The position numbers were made by a program, and so were the translations under genes. A DNA stretch of 64,000 bases from Candidatus Enterosoma merdigallinarum. GTDB taxonomy: Bacteria > Bacillota_I > Bacilli_A > RFN20 > CAG-288. The DNA lies in contig DVNL01000014.1 of NCBI GenBank assembly GCA_018714385.1, forward strand, positions 89,959 to 153,958, in the 5' to 3' direction. The notes beneath the pieces are model-generated. The model saw only the letters and a list, made by a program, of their open reading frames with translations, did not search any database and was not told the DNA's origin. Of this stretch, positions 17,983-26,322 are shown one piece after another (the stretch's first letter is position 1; each line of letters opens with the position of its first letter).

Positions 17983-19269
17983 TCAAAGAATGTCGACGCC
18001 GTCTTGGGACAGAAGGATGTCCCGTCGATAAAAGGCTTCGACAAGCTGTTTCATGGATTCGATGTCGTCGACAGAACAGAGTTCGTTTGCCGAATGCATG
18101 GCCAACTGTGCAATACCGATGTCGCAGCTTGCCAAGGATATCTGCGAGTTGGAGATATTCCCGAGGGTGGAGCCGCCTCTCAGATCGCTTCGATCGGTGT
18201 ATTCCTGATAAGGCATGTCTTCTTTTTCAAGAATAGCCTTGACGATGGCGGAAGAGAGGGCATCTGTCGTATAGGATTGTCTGGCGCTATGCTTGATGAC
18301 GACGCCGTTTCCGAGTCGCACATGCGTCGTCTGATCCGAAATCTCGGGGTGGTTTGGATGATTGGCGTGGGCATTGTCGATGCTAAGAGCAATCGATGCC
18401 GCTATCGCCTGATCTTTTTCGATTTCGAGAGCCTTTGAAAGTCTGTCGATGGTGTCCTGGAGGAAGGTGGAGTTTGCTCCCTGCCTTGTCATACTTCCGA
18501 CTTCTTCGTTGTCGAAGGCGGCAAAAATCGGTATTTCCTTTTCCTCGTCGCTATCAAGGAAGGCGTAGAAGGCGGCATAGCAGGAGGCAAGATCGTCGAG
18601 CTTTGGTGAAGAGAGGAGTTCCTTTTCAAGACCGACACGCCTAGGTTTGTCGCGGTTGACCAAGAAGAGGTCAAATCCGAGAATCGCCTCCTTTTCGACA
18701 TTCGCGGCCTTCGACAGATAATCCGAAAAATCGACCTTTTTCGTTGAAAAAAGGGGCAACATGTCTTTGGCGGCGTTGAACTTCATGCCGTCATTGACCG
18801 TTCTGTTCATGTGGATGCAAAGATTGGGGATGAAAAGAAGATCCTCTTCCGGACAGAAAAGTTTTGTCCGGATTCCCTTTTCGGTCCGGACTAAAATACG
18901 TCCAGCTATCGTCAAAGGTCTGTCCATCCAAGTCGAATCGATCATTCCACCATAAGGTTCGACATTAAGAACCGTGCCATCTCCTGTTTCGATAATTGGA
19001 TTTGGTTTTATTTTGAAAGTTGGCGAATCGGTGTGGACCATTGCAAAATGGAAGGCTTTCTTGTCTTCTTTTTCTGGAACTTTAAATGCAATAAGGCTCG
19101 ATCCGTTGCGGATGACAAAATATCTTCCTCCCCGCTTCGTCTTCCATCTGTTCGTCTCGAACAGTTCTTCGTATCCTTTTTCCAAAAGCTTGCTTCGAAG
19201 CCTGTCGACAACGTGATAGGGAGAGAAAGATCGTTCCAGATCTTCGATGATGGTTTGCACTTCAAACAT
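17983..19269 (-). CDS. M18-family aminopeptidase
   Basis: A cytosolic zinc aminopeptidase that removes N-terminal, often acidic, residues. Metal-site motifs are HTDSPTFKIKPNP near 82, AAFDNEEVGSMTRQGA near 260 and a late GSTLGNIS near 385; the final histidine region QLAMHSANE is near 400. The frame is open further upstream, but MFEVQTIIEDLERS at 19269 with GGAGT upstream is the likely start (428 residues, normal). It begins 7 nt after the glycosyltransferase stop and is the last gene of the 24.6-to-18 kb minus-strand run. Confidence 0.9.
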   Translation of the reverse strand: MFEVQTIIEDLERSFSPYHVVDRLRSKLLEKGYEELFETNRWKTKRGGRYFVIRNGSSLIAFKVPEKEDKKAFHFAMVHTDSPTFKIKPNPIIETGDGTVLNVEPYGGMIDSTWMDRPLTIAGRILVRTEKGIRTKLFCPEEDLLFIPNLCIHMNRTVNDGMKFNAAKDMLPLFSTKKVDFSDYLSKAANVEKEAILGFDLFLVNRDKPRRVGLEKELLSSPKLDDLASCYAAFYAFLDSDEEKEIPIFAAFDNEEVGSMTRQGANSTFLQDTIDRLSKALEIEKDQAIAASIALSIDNAHANHPNHPEISDQTTHVRLGNGVVIKHSARQSYTTDALSSAIVKAILEKEDMPYQEYTDRSDLRGGSTLGNISNSQISLASCDIGIAQLAMHSANELCSVDDIESMKQLVEAFYRRDILLSQDGVDIL

Positions 19270-19276
19270 GCCGAAA

Positions 19277-20242
19277 TTACTCCTTTTCTTCCTTTCTGTA
19301 GATGTAATCGATGCAATAAGTCGGCCTATCACGCGTATTGATCAAAATGTTGTGAAGATAGATGGAAAGAAGGCCGATGAAGAAGAGGAGGACGGCAATG
19401 CCGAAAAGGACGAAGGAAATGACGGTGAATAAGGCGAGAGGCGCGACATCGAAAGAAAGAACGCCGTAATGGCCAAGGAAATAGAAGATCAGGAGAAGGA
19501 GGCTTGAAAGGAAGAAAACACCGCTGGAAACGGCGCCGACCTTGATAGGGAGATAAAGCGGCTTCGTCGTCCCGGAAGAAATGATGTCGAAAGCATAATT
19601 GATCATCTTCTTGATGTTGTATTTGCTTTTCCCGGCCTTTCTCTTTTCTCTTTCGAAATCGATCTGGCACGTCTTGAATCCGACCAGAGGAATCTCGTTG
19701 ACCAGCAGCCTGTCCTTCTCGGGAAGAGCCATGATGACATCGACCGCCCTTCTGGAAAGACCACGGAAGCAATTGACATTTGCCGGGAGGATCTCTCTTC
19801 CTTCCAAGGAATTGGTGAAACGATAGAAAAAGGCGGCCGTGTTCCTCTTGAAGCTGGTGTCCGTCTGGCGGGAAGCCCGATGGGGATTGACGACTTCGAA
19901 CCCTTCGGCAAACTTCGCGCATATCTTGGGAATCATGGTCACGGGATCCTGCAAATCGGCATCCATCATGATGACGTAATCCGACGTTGAAGAAGCCAGT
20001 CCTGCCGTCAAGGCAGGATTCTGTCCGAAGTTCCGGGAAAGATTGACGATGTTGACATCGTTTCGCTTTCGGTAAAGTTCCTTCATGACATCAAGCGTCT
20101 TGTCTTTGGAACCATCGTTGACGAGGATGAAGTCGACCTGAAATCCTTCGATTCCCGCGATGACCTTGTCGACGGCCTCGAAATAGATCGGCAGGACCGT
20201 CTCCTCATTGTAACAAGGGATGATGATGCTGACTGTTTTCAT
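19277..20242 (-). CDS. Family 2 glycosyltransferase with two C-terminal membrane segments
   Basis: A GT-A enzyme of the dolichol/undecaprenyl-phosphate sugar synthase type (GtrB/ArnC/DPM1-like). It has VSIIIPCYNEE at the N-terminus, the metal-binding DADLQDP near 95, then NCFRGLSRRAVD and a KYNIKKMINYAFD region before two hydrophobic helices at about 230-255 and 265-295. These enzymes put one sugar on a polyprenyl phosphate for use outside the cell. It overlaps the upstream small membrane protein by 4 nt. The acceptor sugar is unknown. Confidence 0.88.
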   Translation of the reverse strand: MKTVSIIIPCYNEETVLPIYFEAVDKVIAGIEGFQVDFILVNDGSKDKTLDVMKELYRKRNDVNIVNLSRNFGQNPALTAGLASSTSDYVIMMDADLQDPVTMIPKICAKFAEGFEVVNPHRASRQTDTSFKRNTAAFFYRFTNSLEGREILPANVNCFRGLSRRAVDVIMALPEKDRLLVNEIPLVGFKTCQIDFEREKRKAGKSKYNIKKMINYAFDIISSGTTKPLYLPIKVGAVSSGVFFLSSLLLLIFYFLGHYGVLSFDVAPLALFTVISFVLFGIAVLLFFIGLLSIYLHNILINTRDRPTYCIDYIYRKEEKE

Positions 20243-20607
20243 CTTTGCTCTTCCCTCCTGTCTTTTTCTTCCTCTTCAGGGATTGTAGCACAGTCCGTCT
20301 TCTTTTCCCGATACTCGGGGTTCTTCTCCCCGCAACCGGGACAATAGTCTTCATCGGCCGGATAGGATGTGTGGCAACGCGGGCACTCAATCCTTTTTTC
20401 GATCGGAATCGGTTTCTCTTTTCCGAGGAAAAACATGGCCAGAAGGATGCCGACGACAAAAAGAAGGACTATGGCAACGCCAAGAAGGAAGGAATGCCAA
20501 TAGCCGTTCTCATCCGCCGCGGATGGCAAAGTGCCATAAAGAATGAACGAAACGAGAGAAAGGGTGCCCAAAACAGAAAGAAGGACAATGAAACTTTTGC
20601 TTTTCAT
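20239..20607 (-). CDS. Small zinc-ribbon membrane protein
   Basis: A 122-residue protein: two hydrophobic helices at about 6-26 and 42-64, a basic linker, then a zinc-ribbon-like pair CPRCHTSYPADEDYCPGCG at about 78-96 and a charged Glu/Lys/Arg tail. There is no recognised family beyond the generic membrane-anchored zinc ribbon. It overlaps both pepT (4 nt) and the glycosyltransferase (4 nt), so it is translationally coupled to them. Confidence 0.7.
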   Translation of the reverse strand: MKSKSFIVLLSVLGTLSLVSFILYGTLPSAADENGYWHSFLLGVAIVLLFVVGILLAMFFLGKEKPIPIEKRIECPRCHTSYPADEDYCPGCGEKNPEYREKKTDCATIPEEEEKDRREEQR

Positions 20608-21794
20608 CCGATCATCAGTTCACGGACGACATCGACCATCCTCTCCATTTCGAAGACGTCGACATATTCATACTGGCCATGGCAATTGTAATCGCCCGTT
20701 CCGATGTTTGGGCAAGGAAGTCCCTTGAAAGAAAGCTGGCTTCCGGTCGTCCCGCCACGGATGGCCTCGTATTCATAGTCGATCCCAAGCTTTTCATAGA
20801 CGCTTTCCATTTCCTTCTGAATCGCAGGATACTTGTCGAGGACGTTCTTCATGTTGTGGTATTGCTCGCGGATCTTCAAAGAGATGGCAGGATAGCCGAG
20901 TTCCTCGTTGATACGCCTGGCCGTGAATCGTGCCAGCTCGATCAGGGATTTCATCTGATCCTCCGAGAAAGAACGGATGATATATTCGCCGGTGGCGGAA
21001 TCCTCGCTGCCATGGATGGAACAGAGGTGATAGAACGGTTCCTTGCCTTCGGTATGTTCCGGCCTGAGGGCGTGGGGAAGGGCTTCATGGAATCGCATCA
21101 GTACCTCGGAAGCATTGACAAGCTTGTTCTTGGCAGAGCCGGGATGAATGGATTTTCCGATGACATGGACATCCATCGCATAGGCCGTGAAGGATTCGAT
21201 GGCGATCAAACGATAGTCTCCACCATCGACCGTATAGCCATATTCACTGGAACACAACTCCATCGAAACATGTTCGGCATCTGCTCCGATTTCTTCATCT
21301 GTCGTAAAAATGACTTCTATCGGACGATGACCTTCTTTCTTCAGAATATCCGTCAATGCCGTCATAATTATCGCAATTCCAGCCTTATCGTCTCCACCTA
21401 GGAGCGTCGTTCCGTCCGTGACGACGATCGGATGGCCGACGGCGTTTCTGAGATGCGGAAATTCCTTCTCGGAAAGAACCCTTCCTTCCGAAAGAACAAT
21501 GTCCTGGCCTTCGTATTTGACCACTCTTGCCCGCACATTTTTTCCGGAGGCCTGGGGAGAGGTGTCCATATGGGCGAGAAAAGCGACTGCCTTTTTGTTT
21601 TCGTCGCCCTTAAAGTGGCAATCGATCACGCCGAACCGATTGATGGAAATGGAGTCCGGATGAAGACGGAACAGTTCCTGCATCAAAGAATCGGCAAGAA
21701 GGAGCATCTTCTCGTCGGAGCATCTGTCCGGCTTTTCTTCTCCTGCCGTCGTCTCAAAGGAGACGTAGTTCAAAAAGCGATCCAATACTGTCAT
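20604..21794 (-). CDS. pepT: Peptidase T (tripeptide aminopeptidase)
   Basis: A zinc M20-family enzyme that trims tripeptides. AFLAHMDTSPQASG (first metal histidine) is near 76, LLGGDDKAGIA near 135, TTDEEIGADAEHV near 170 (catalytic glutamate), DGGDYRLIAIES near 192 and GGTTGSQLSFKGLPCPN near 350. ATG 21794 has AAGGA 8 nt before it; the open frame upstream of it is unlikely to be coding. About 396 residues is normal for PepT. Confidence 0.94.
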   Translation of the reverse strand: MTVLDRFLNYVSFETTAGEEKPDRCSDEKMLLLADSLMQELFRLHPDSISINRFGVIDCHFKGDENKKAVAFLAHMDTSPQASGKNVRARVVKYEGQDIVLSEGRVLSEKEFPHLRNAVGHPIVVTDGTTLLGGDDKAGIAIIMTALTDILKKEGHRPIEVIFTTDEEIGADAEHVSMELCSSEYGYTVDGGDYRLIAIESFTAYAMDVHVIGKSIHPGSAKNKLVNASEVLMRFHEALPHALRPEHTEGKEPFYHLCSIHGSEDSATGEYIIRSFSEDQMKSLIELARFTARRINEELGYPAISLKIREQYHNMKNVLDKYPAIQKEMESVYEKLGIDYEYEAIRGGTTGSQLSFKGLPCPNIGTGDYNCHGQYEYVDVFEMERMVDVVRELMIG

Positions 21795-21819
21795 TGTTTT
21801 TTCCTTTCTTGAAGAAGAA

Positions 21820-24636
21820 TCAGTCGTCTTTGGCTTCGTCCGCTTTCCTGGACACATCAAAGACGAAGTTGCATTCCATATAGCACTTGCCGAACCCGAA
21901 GAGATCGGAGAACGTCCCCATGCCCAGCCTCGAAGGCGTCAATTTGTCTTTGGCTATCGGAACGTAGTCGATGATCTCCGGCCCGATATGGACCGTTCTC
22001 TTAATCGTCGTGTTGATGACGCTTGTCAGATTCAGATCATAGCGGATGGCGTTGAGATCGACGTCCTTCGTTTCGGAGTAGAGCTTGTCAAAGGAGAGAT
22101 GGCGCATGGAAGAGGGAACCTCGATCTGGTCGAGGACGATGATGGCGTTGAGGCCTCCCCTCTTTTGGAATTGAAGGCGATAGGAATTGAGGAGGACGGC
22201 ATAGTCGAAGGCTTCCTTGTAGGCGTTCTCTTTTGTGGCGTCGAAGGTCAAGAAGAGGCTATCGCTATTGCTTCCGGTGTTGGCTTTTATTTCGATGAAA
22301 GAGGATGGGGAGCAACGCTTCGCGGTGCGATCGACGATGTCGAAGAAAGCGTTTACTTCTTTTCTTTCCGGGAACGTGGAGGAAACGCCGCAGGCCTTGA
22401 TATAGAGATAGATAAGATTCGTCTTCTTTTTCATGTTCTCTTCCGAGACCTTCAAGGCATCGACGAAGTCATAGGGATCGGCGATCGTGTCCGTCGAAAC
22501 GATGGCTTTTCTCCCGTTCTTTTCCTCGACCCGGAACTCATGGCCGTTGGCGCGGAAGATTCCGTCCGGCGTATATTCGGAAATCGTCTTGAGATTCGCC
22601 ACGAAGACATTGGAAACATCGTCCGGCCCGTTTTTGTCAAAGAGGGCATAATCCCAACCGAACGGCGTATCTTCTCTACGATAATGCCTTTCCTTGATTT
22701 CCCTTGAAGCGAAATCCGAGGCATCCAACTTCCCTTCGCCGATGAGTTCCTCGTAATAACCATAGGCGCGACGGGCCCTTTCGTCTTCGTTGAAAGGCAT
22801 ATCGACGACAATATTCCTGTCGACTTCTTTTTCTTCGACTACCGTCGCGTTTGGCGCCTTGTGGATGCTTTCGTCAAGAGAGCTTGCACAATCGGGATGA
22901 TCCTGGAGATACTTTTTGACGTTTTCTTCATCGAAGGGTAAACCTGCTTCTTCGATGCCGTTTTTGACCCCCTCGAACTTGTCCGTCTTGCCCAAGGACA
23001 CGGCGAAGACCAGACGCTCTTCAATTTCCTTCTTATCCTTCTCGATCGCCTCTCCTCTTTCCTTCTCTTTGCGAATTTCCTCTTCGAGGATGGCGATGTT
23101 TTCTTCCAATCCCCTTTTCTCTTCCAGGGATTGATCGAGTTCTTTTTCCTTGTCGACCATGAGGGCTTCGTTTTGAATGCCTCTCTCGTTTGTCGAGGCG
23201 ATTTCTCCACGCAGCCGTTCGACTTCCGAAGCAAGGCCTTCCTTCTCTTCTTCGACAGCCTTCCTTTCCTTTTCAAAATTCGAAATGGCTTCGTTCAGTT
23301 CGACGATTTGCCTCTCTTTTTCGGAAAGGGTCTTTTCGATGCCTTGAAGTCTTTCGACCTCGGCTTTTTCCTCTTCTTTCTCTCCGTTTAGACGTGCCCT
23401 TTCCTCTTCAAGCTCTTTTCTGAGGGAATCCGTCTCGGATCTGGCTTTGTCCGTTTCCGAGATCAGCCTTTCCCTTTCAGCGGAAAGCGATGCGATTTCT
23501 CTTTCCTTTTCTTCCTTTTCATGCAGGATCGCCGTTCTTTCAAACTCCCTCTCTTCTTTCTCCTTCTCGAGTTTTTCCTTCTCTTCCTCGAGCCGGGTCA
23601 CCTTCTCTTGAAGGGTTTGAATCTGTTCGACAAGTTCTTTTTCCTTCTCCTCTTCCGTCAAGATAGAAGCCATCTTCCTCTCGATCTCTTCCCGACAGCT
23701 GGCCTTTTCTTGTTCAAGGGCGGAAATCTTGCTTTCCCTGTCGAGGATTTCCTTTCGAAGCCTTTCTTTCTCCCCTTCGCTTTCCGCTCTCAAGGATTTT
23801 TGTCTTTCTTCGGCTTCTTCCGTTTTTTCCTTCTCGACGACAAGAGCGTCCTCAAGAGAGGCCACTTTTTCTTCCAACGCCGTCTTTTCGGCACGAAGCT
23901 TTTCGACTTCCACAAGCAAGGGATCCTCTTCCTTCGTTTGCTGAGTCGTCACTTCCGGTTCGAGGACTTCTTCCTTTTGTTCCGAAAAAGTCGATTCTTC
24001 TATTTCGGGGATTTCCGTCTTCGTTTCTTCCTCTTCTTTCGTCTCATCTTCCTCGACATCGGTTTCTTCTTCGTGGAATTCTTCCTTTTCTTCGTCGAGA
24101 GGCTCTTCCGCCGAGATGTCCTCTTCGCTCACCTCGGGATTTTGTTCTTCTTCGTTTTCCTTTTCCACGTCCGCACCGAAAAGGGAATTTCTGAGCGGGG
24201 CGGAGAGATCCACGTTCTTCCCTTGAGAAACGAAGCCGTCGGAACCGAGGCTTCTTCTCATCCTCGCCTCATTGAAGGCCTCATCCTGCGTCCCTTCGTC
24301 GGGTGTGAGGTCGATCGGGGCGTTTCTGTCGGTGATGTCATAGATGGCGAATTGACCGTATCTTTTCCCTCGCCTCACTTCATAGAGAAGCTGGCCGATG
24401 CGGAAGGAGCTCTTCCCGCCTCGAAGGGCGATCGTCGAAAGGCTGGCAGGAAGAAGATTGTTCAAGGCAAAGGAGCCGCCTGCCGAGAGCGGCTTGATCA
24501 GATCGATGTCCCATGCCATGTCGGATTCTTCGTTTCCGAAATCGTCGCGTCGCATTTTGTGCGATGCGTAATCGTAGGCTTCTTCTTGTCCGGGGAAGAG
24601 TTCTTCCCACACCTTCATTGCTCTTTCTTTGTCCAT
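21820..24636 (-). CDS. 938-residue coiled-coil protein with related N- and C-terminal domains, unknown function
   Basis: No family recognised. It has three parts: an N-terminal globular domain (1-150), a very acidic Glu/Lys-rich coiled coil (about 155-575), and a C-terminal region (about 615-938). The N-terminal domain and the first ~110 residues of the C-terminal region appear homologous: ERAMKVWEELF / ERARRAYGYYEEL, then YDYAS / SDFAS, MAWDIDLI / FGWDYALF, and a FRIG...V...G...AI..I.D pattern. No signal peptide, membrane segment or ATPase motif is visible, so it is not SMC/MukB-like despite its shape. GTG 24645 is in frame, but AGGTGG lies 5 nt before ATG 24636. It sits beside dnaN, behind a terminator, and upstream of pepT. 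Confidence 0.85.
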   Translation of the reverse strand: MDKERAMKVWEELFPGQEEAYDYASHKMRRDDFGNEESDMAWDIDLIKPLSAGGSFALNNLLPASLSTIALRGGKSSFRIGQLLYEVRRGKRYGQFAIYDITDRNAPIDLTPDEGTQDEAFNEARMRRSLGSDGFVSQGKNVDLSAPLRNSLFGADVEKENEEEQNPEVSEEDISAEEPLDEEKEEFHEEETDVEEDETKEEEETKTEIPEIEESTFSEQKEEVLEPEVTTQQTKEEDPLLVEVEKLRAEKTALEEKVASLEDALVVEKEKTEEAEERQKSLRAESEGEKERLRKEILDRESKISALEQEKASCREEIERKMASILTEEEKEKELVEQIQTLQEKVTRLEEEKEKLEKEKEEREFERTAILHEKEEKEREIASLSAERERLISETDKARSETDSLRKELEEERARLNGEKEEEKAEVERLQGIEKTLSEKERQIVELNEAISNFEKERKAVEEEKEGLASEVERLRGEIASTNERGIQNEALMVDKEKELDQSLEEKRGLEENIAILEEEIRKEKERGEAIEKDKKEIEERLVFAVSLGKTDKFEGVKNGIEEAGLPFDEENVKKYLQDHPDCASSLDESIHKAPNATVVEEKEVDRNIVVDMPFNEDERARRAYGYYEELIGEGKLDASDFASREIKERHYRREDTPFGWDYALFDKNGPDDVSNVFVANLKTISEYTPDGIFRANGHEFRVEEKNGRKAIVSTDTIADPYDFVDALKVSEENMKKKTNLIYLYIKACGVSSTFPERKEVNAFFDIVDRTAKRCSPSSFIEIKANTGSNSDSLFLTFDATKENAYKEAFDYAVLLNSYRLQFQKRGGLNAIIVLDQIEVPSSMRHLSFDKLYSETKDVDLNAIRYDLNLTSVINTTIKRTVHIGPEIIDYVPIAKDKLTPSRLGMGTFSDLFGFGKCYMECNFVFDVSRKADEAKDD

Positions 24637-24730
24637 ATTCGCCACCTATCTCATTCTTGATGAGTAAATTATAGCATTTATGATGCTATAAAACCCGGAT
24701 TTCCGCACGTTTTCAGGCTCTTCCGCAGAC

Positions 24731-24764
24731 AAAAGAAAAAGCCGGGAGTTCTTGCGCTCCCGGC
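24731..24764 (-). terminator. Intrinsic terminator after dnaN
   Basis: An 8-bp stem GCCGGGAG / CTCCCGGC (24741-24748 with 24757-24764), then TTTTTCTTTT on the minus strand. It lies 21 nt after the dnaN stop and isolates dnaN from the coiled-coil gene. Confidence 0.9.
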
Positions 24765-24784
24765 CTCGGTTTCTTTTTTGTCCC

Positions 24785-25939
24785 CTAGAAGGAGGAAATG
24801 CGGATGGGGGTGATGATCTGAATGTTCTCGGGATCGTCGTTCTTGACCATGAACATGCGCGTCGGAGCGGAAAAGATGAAAGTGAAGCTCTCGCTCTTGA
24901 GCGCCTTGACCGCCTCGATGGCGAAATCGACATTGAATCCGATTTCGAAGACGTTCTCCTCATCGGGAAGGACATAGGTCGCCTTGCGGAGGACTTCCTC
25001 GGAATTTCCGTAGTTGGTGCTCTTGGCATAGAGGACGACGCCGCCATCCCTGGAAATCGTCAGACGGACCTGGGAATTCTTGTCCTCGGCGGAAGAAATG
25101 ATCTTGACTCTGTCGGCAGCGGCCAAAAACTCATCGGTCTCGACCGTCACGGAATAGGGGAAATGGGGCGGGATGAGTCTCTCGGCATCCGGGAAATCGC
25201 CGCGGAGAAGACGGGTGGAGATGAGGATCCCGCCGGCAGAGAAAAGGGCTCTCTGCTCATCGAGATAGATGGCGCATCCCTCGTCGGTCTCGATATTGGC
25301 GACCATCGAAAGCGCCTTGACCGGGCAGGTGAAGGCTTTGTTGTCTTCTTCGCCCTGCGCCAAGACGGCATAGCGCGCCATGCGATAGGAATCGGTCGTC
25401 AGGAAATAGAGCTTTCCGTTACGGACGGAGACGTTGATTCCGTAATAGATTTCCTTGGGGCCTTTCGTGGCGACGGCATAGGCGGTCGTGTCAAAGAGTT
25501 TCCGGATGTCCTTGAGAGAGACCTCGAACCCCTTGTTCTCCTCGGGGATGTTGAGGTCGATGTCGGGATATTCCTTTCCGTCCTTGGTGACGAGGTTGAA
25601 GTTCGTGGCATCGTCGGAGATGTTGAGATAATTGGTATCGACCATATTGAGAGTCACGACCTTGCCGCCGAGCTTGGAGACGATGTCGAGAAGATATTTT
25701 GCCGGGGCCTGAATCATACCTTCTTCCTTGTTGAGGATGACGTCGTCGCCTTTTTCGTCCTTGGAAGGCTGCACGACTTTGCAAGAGAGCGTCCCGTCGC
25801 TTGCGATGACGGAAACATCCTCGCTTCCGACGATGATGAGGAAATTGAGGAACTGGCTTTCGGCGGACTTTGCCGGAATGGCCTGGATGGCATAGTTGAG
25901 CATCTTCAGGAAGTTCTGTCTTTTGATGGTAAGCTTCAT
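24785..25939 (-). CDS. dnaN: DNA polymerase III beta subunit (sliding clamp)
   Basis: A 384-residue clamp with the three-domain beta fold. It begins MKLTIKRQNFLKMLNYAIQA and ends with the hydrophobic cleft region PIRISSF. Length and the position next to dnaA are canonical. It has its own TATAAT on the minus strand at 25977-25982 and a GGAG ribosome site, so it can be transcribed separately from dnaA, which ends in its own terminator. Confidence 0.95.
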   Translation of the reverse strand: MKLTIKRQNFLKMLNYAIQAIPAKSAESQFLNFLIIVGSEDVSVIASDGTLSCKVVQPSKDEKGDDVILNKEEGMIQAPAKYLLDIVSKLGGKVVTLNMVDTNYLNISDDATNFNLVTKDGKEYPDIDLNIPEENKGFEVSLKDIRKLFDTTAYAVATKGPKEIYYGINVSVRNGKLYFLTTDSYRMARYAVLAQGEEDNKAFTCPVKALSMVANIETDEGCAIYLDEQRALFSAGGILISTRLLRGDFPDAERLIPPHFPYSVTVETDEFLAAADRVKIISSAEDKNSQVRLTISRDGGVVLYAKSTNYGNSEEVLRKATYVLPDEENVFEIGFNVDFAIEAVKALKSESFTFIFSAPTRMFMVKNDDPENIQIITPIRISSF

Positions 25940-26293
25940 TTTCGCTTTGGCTCCTAATAATAAATAATTCTTAAATATTATAGTTTATTTTGGCCTATTA
26001 GGATAGTCGAAAACAGCGAAATTTGTCGACTTTTTCGAGAGCGAAAAGAACGATGCTTTTTACATCATATCAACAGAAGAAATGATGATAGTAATAAGGG
26101 GCGGTGGATATGTTGATAAAGCGAAACTTTTCATTTCTTTCGACTTGCGCAACGGGAGAAAAAAAGCGAAACCGTCGTCTGTTTCAGGATACCAACCCAT
26201 GATTTTCAAAAAGGTGTTTCTTCTGTTCTGTCCACAGCGGCTGTCGATAGGAGAAGAGTTATCGACAATGGGCCTTCTGACGTTTTCGGAAGA
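25940..26293. other. dnaA-dnaN intergenic region with dnaN promoter and degenerate DnaA-box-like sites
   Basis: No gene is seen. It holds a minus-strand -10 TATAAT (25977-25982) for dnaN. It also has several near-matches to the DnaA box: TGTTGATAA (26111-26119), TGTCGATAG (26242-26250), TTATCGACA (26259-26267) and TATCAACA at about 26069. None is a perfect TTATCCACA. It may be the second half of a bipartite origin, as in Bacillus subtilis; this is inference. Confidence 0.5.
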
Positions 26294-26322
26294 CAAGGAA
26301 AAAGGAGGCGTTTCCAGCCTCC
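26294..26322 (-). terminator. Intrinsic terminator touching the dnaA stop codon
   Basis: Stem GGAGGC (26304-26309) / GCCTCC (26317-26322) with a 7-nt loop, followed on the minus strand by TTTTTCCTT. The stem begins right after the dnaA stop at 26323-26325. Confidence 0.8.
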
